Part shown: positions 61,926-64,000 of the stretch, piece by piece
Numbering within the stretch: the stretch's first letter is position 1
Layout of the letters: the number at the start of each line of letters is the position of its first letter
Source of the DNA: Aristolochia californica
Lineage: Eukaryota > Streptophyta > Magnoliopsida > Piperales > Aristolochiaceae
Assembly: GCA_029961685.1 (NCBI GenBank)
Contig: JARWKL010000008.1
Location: forward strand, 29,203,619-29,267,618
DNA: 64,000 nucleotides
Reading direction: 5' to 3'
Program-made: the position numbers and the translations under genes
The notes under the pieces: generated by a model
Database searches by the model: none
Told to the model about the DNA's origin: nothing
What the model saw: only the letters and a program-made list of their open reading frames with translations

Positions 61926-64000
61926 ATGATGCCAAAAATCTCAAGGAGTAGAAAAAATCAAATCCTCAAGTTGTTGGATATTTACCAGAGCCAAACAACC
62001 CACTTTTTGCCTATCCTTAAAAATCACAAACACTTTTTGGAATTATCTCTCTCAGCATTTGTGGATGTTCAACTTTTCTTTTTCAGATCCAAACTTGAGT
62101 TTTCACTCTCCCATTTTTCTCGTAAACAAAAAAGACATGAGGATAAATAGATCGCAACAAAATAAAAATTTTAGAGTCCATGTATCCAAAAAAAAAACTT
62201 GAAAACCATAATAAATGTAAAAGTGAAGAAAATTATTTCACGCACTATAAAAACAAACTCCAAGATTTTGTTATCCATGTATGGGAAATTCCACAAGTAC
62301 AACCCCCTAATAATTAGCTTGGTGGAATTTTATAGGAAAGGGACTTCTAACTGATCCTAACATGCATTAAATGTGGTGTCCATGCATGCCAGAAACATGT
62401 TGAGGATGCAAGTGGCCTAATGATGCCAAAAATCTCAAGGAGTAGAAAAAATCAAATCCTCAAGTGGTTGCATATTTACCAGAGCCAAACAACCCACTTT
62501 TTGCCTATCCTTCAAAATCACAGATACTTTTTGGAATTATCTCTCTCAGTATTTGTGGATGTTCAACTTTTTTTTTTTCAGATCCAAACTTGAGTTTTCA
62601 CTCTCCCATTTTTCTCGTAAACAAAAACGATATAAGGCAAAATATATCGCAACAAAATGAAAATTTTAGAGTCCATGTATGCAAAAAAAAAAAATTGAAA
62701 ACCATAATAAACGTAAAAGTGAAGAAAATTATTTCACGCACTATAAAAACGAACTCCATGGTTTTGTTATCCATGTTTGGGAAATTCCACTAGTACAACC
62801 CCCTAATAATTAGCTTGGTGGAATTTTTTAGGAAAGGGACTTCTAACTCATCCTAACACGCTTTAAATGTGGTGTCCATGCATGCCAGAAACATGTTGAG
62901 GATGCAAGTGGCCTAATGACGCCAAAAATCTCAAGGAGTAGAAAAAATCAAATCCTCAAGTGGTTGGATATTTACCAGAGCCAAACAACCCACTTTTTGC
63001 CTATCCTTAAAAATCACAGACACTTTTTGGAATTATCTCTCTCAGTATTTGTGGATGTTCAACTTTTTTTTTTCAGATCCAAACTTGAGTATTCACTCTC
63101 CCATTTTTCTCATAAACAAAAACGATATAAGGCAAAATAGAGCGCAACAAAATGAAAATTTTAGAGTCCATGTATACAAAAAAAAAATTGAAAACCATAA
63201 TAAATGTAAAAGTGAAGAAAATTATTTCACGCACTACAAAAACAGACTCCAAGGTTTTGTTATCCTTGTATGGGAAATTCCACTAGTACAACCGCCTAAT
63301 AATTATCTTGGTGGAATTTTATAGGAAAGGGACTTCTAACTGATCCTAACATGCTTTAAATGTGGTGTCCATGCATGCCAGAAACATGTTGAGGATGCAA
63401 GTGGCCTAATGATGCCAAAAATCTAAAGGAGTAGAAAAAATCAAATACTCAAGTGGTTGGATATTTACCTGAGCCAAACAACCCACTTTTTGATTATCCT
63501 TAAAAATCACAGATACTTTTTGGAATTATCTCTCTCAGTATTTGTGGATGTTCAACTTTTTTTTTTCAGATCCAAACTTGAGTTTTCACTCTCCCATTTT
63601 TCTCGTAAACAAAAACGATATAAGGCAAAATAGATCGCAACAAAATGAAAATTTTAGAGTCCATGTATGCAACAAAAAAAATTTGAAAACCATAATAAAC
63701 GTAAAAGTGAAGAAAATTATTTCACGCACTATAAAAACAAACTCCAAGGTTTTCTTATCCATGTTTGGAAAATTCCACTAGTACAACCCCCTAATAATTA
63801 GCTTGGTGGAATTTTATAGGAAAGGGACTTCTAACAGATCCTAACATGCTTTAAATGTGGTGTCCATGCATGCCAGAAACATGTTGAGGATGCAAGTGGC
63901 CTAATGATGGCAAAAATCTCAAGGAGTAGAAAAAATCAAATCCTCAATTGGTTGGATATTGACCAGAGCCAAACAACCCACTTTTTGCCTATCCTTAAAA
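61926..64000 (+). repeat. HOR copy 19, cut by the right edge (m1-m4 and start of m5)
   Basis: Monomer starts: m1 61926, m2 62420, m3 62916, m4 63409, m5 63904 (first 97 bp only). Block IV marks are present. Private changes in m3: 'ctcataaac' near 63111 and 'accgcctaat' near 63293, the latter altering the otherwise invariant 'accccctaat'. The array continues beyond the window. Confidence 0.96.

Larger units (their letters stand above)
1..64000 (+). repeat. Satellite array, ~494-bp monomer in a 7-monomer HOR
   Basis: The complete window is a head-to-tail tandem array. The same landmarks return about every 494 bp: 'taatgatgcc', 'agccaaacaacccac', 'cagatccaaac', 'ttttagagtccatg' and 'acaaccccctaataatta'. 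Seven monomer types recur in fixed order with a 3457-bp period; for example the m1 start is at 182, 3639, 7096 and then, after an expanded copy, 12035, 15495 and 18952. There are 129 complete monomers plus a 181-bp piece at the left end and a 97-bp piece at the right end. No inversion, mobile-element insertion or unique sequence interrupts it. The base composition is AT-rich (about two thirds A+T by eye). High identity between HOR copies combined with clear divergence between monomers is the standard mark of HOR homogenisation. The chromosomal location (centromere, pericentromere or subtelomere) is not shown by the sequence. Confidence 0.98.

Noticed and set aside
1..64000. CRISPR array
   Set aside because: The repeats are about 494 bp long and contiguous, without short direct repeats separated by unique spacers, and there are no cas genes.
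1..64000. CENP-B box
   Set aside because: I saw no match to the nTTCGnnnnAnnCGGGn pattern. The only TTCG noticed ('tttttttcgtaaac' in m5 of copies 4 and 5) lacks the CGGG half.
1..64000. LTR retrotransposon, DNA transposon or other mobile element
   Set aside because: No terminal repeats, target-site duplications or transposase- or polymerase-like frames. All sequence is accounted for by satellite monomers.
1..64000. tRNA, 5S or other rRNA tandem units
   Set aside because: The AT-rich monomer shows no pol III A/B boxes in the right spacing (a 'tggcctaatgatg' word resembles a weak A box but no B box follows) and no rRNA-like conserved segments.

Overview
The whole 64 kb is one uninterrupted block of AT-rich satellite DNA. 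I find no gene, RNA gene, transposon or unique flanking sequence. The basic unit is a monomer of about 494 bp (492-497 bp). All copies are head-to-tail on the same strand. Seven diverged monomers (here m1 to m7) form a higher-order repeat (HOR) of 3457 bp. Every HOR copy is nearly identical to the next, while monomers inside one copy differ at roughly one or two dozen positions (by eye). The monomer start, the ATG in 'taatgatgcc', is an arbitrary phase chosen for convenience.

Layout: the tail of an m7 (1-181), then 18 complete HOR copies, then a partial nineteenth (61926-64000: m1 to m4 complete and the first 97 bp of m5). Sixteen of the 18 copies have the canonical order m1-m2-m3-m4-m5-m6-m7 and lengths of 3457-3460 bp; the few extra bases I located lie in the poly-A tract. 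Copy 3 (7096-12034, 4939 bp) is expanded to ten monomers, with an m5-to-m2 join and an m3/m4 chimera. Copy 13 (43155-44636, 1482 bp) is contracted to three monomers, with an m2/m6 chimera. In total 129 complete monomers are present.

Shared point variants divide the array into blocks: copies 1-3, copies 4-5 (one marker extends into copy 6), copies 6-11 and copies 12-19. Inside the third block, a two-HOR segment appears to have been duplicated with an offset of 6915 bp. This is what local unequal exchange or gene conversion is expected to leave.

Organism: a eukaryote. Long, homogeneous HOR satellite arrays of this kind are typical of centromeric, pericentromeric or subtelomeric heterochromatin. 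A plant seems plausible to me, but the sequence does not prove it, and I do not recognise the satellite as a named family. I saw no CENP-B box.

The short open frames that recur in each monomer are products of the repeat. They shift frame between monomer types, are broken by homopolymer changes and resemble no protein I know, so none is called as a gene. Each monomer does carry several conserved short signals: a 9-bp dyad, a T-tract ending in CAG, a poly-A tract, usually a TATA-like word, and a match to the yeast ARS core on the minus strand. These are reported as sequence observations, not as proven functional sites.
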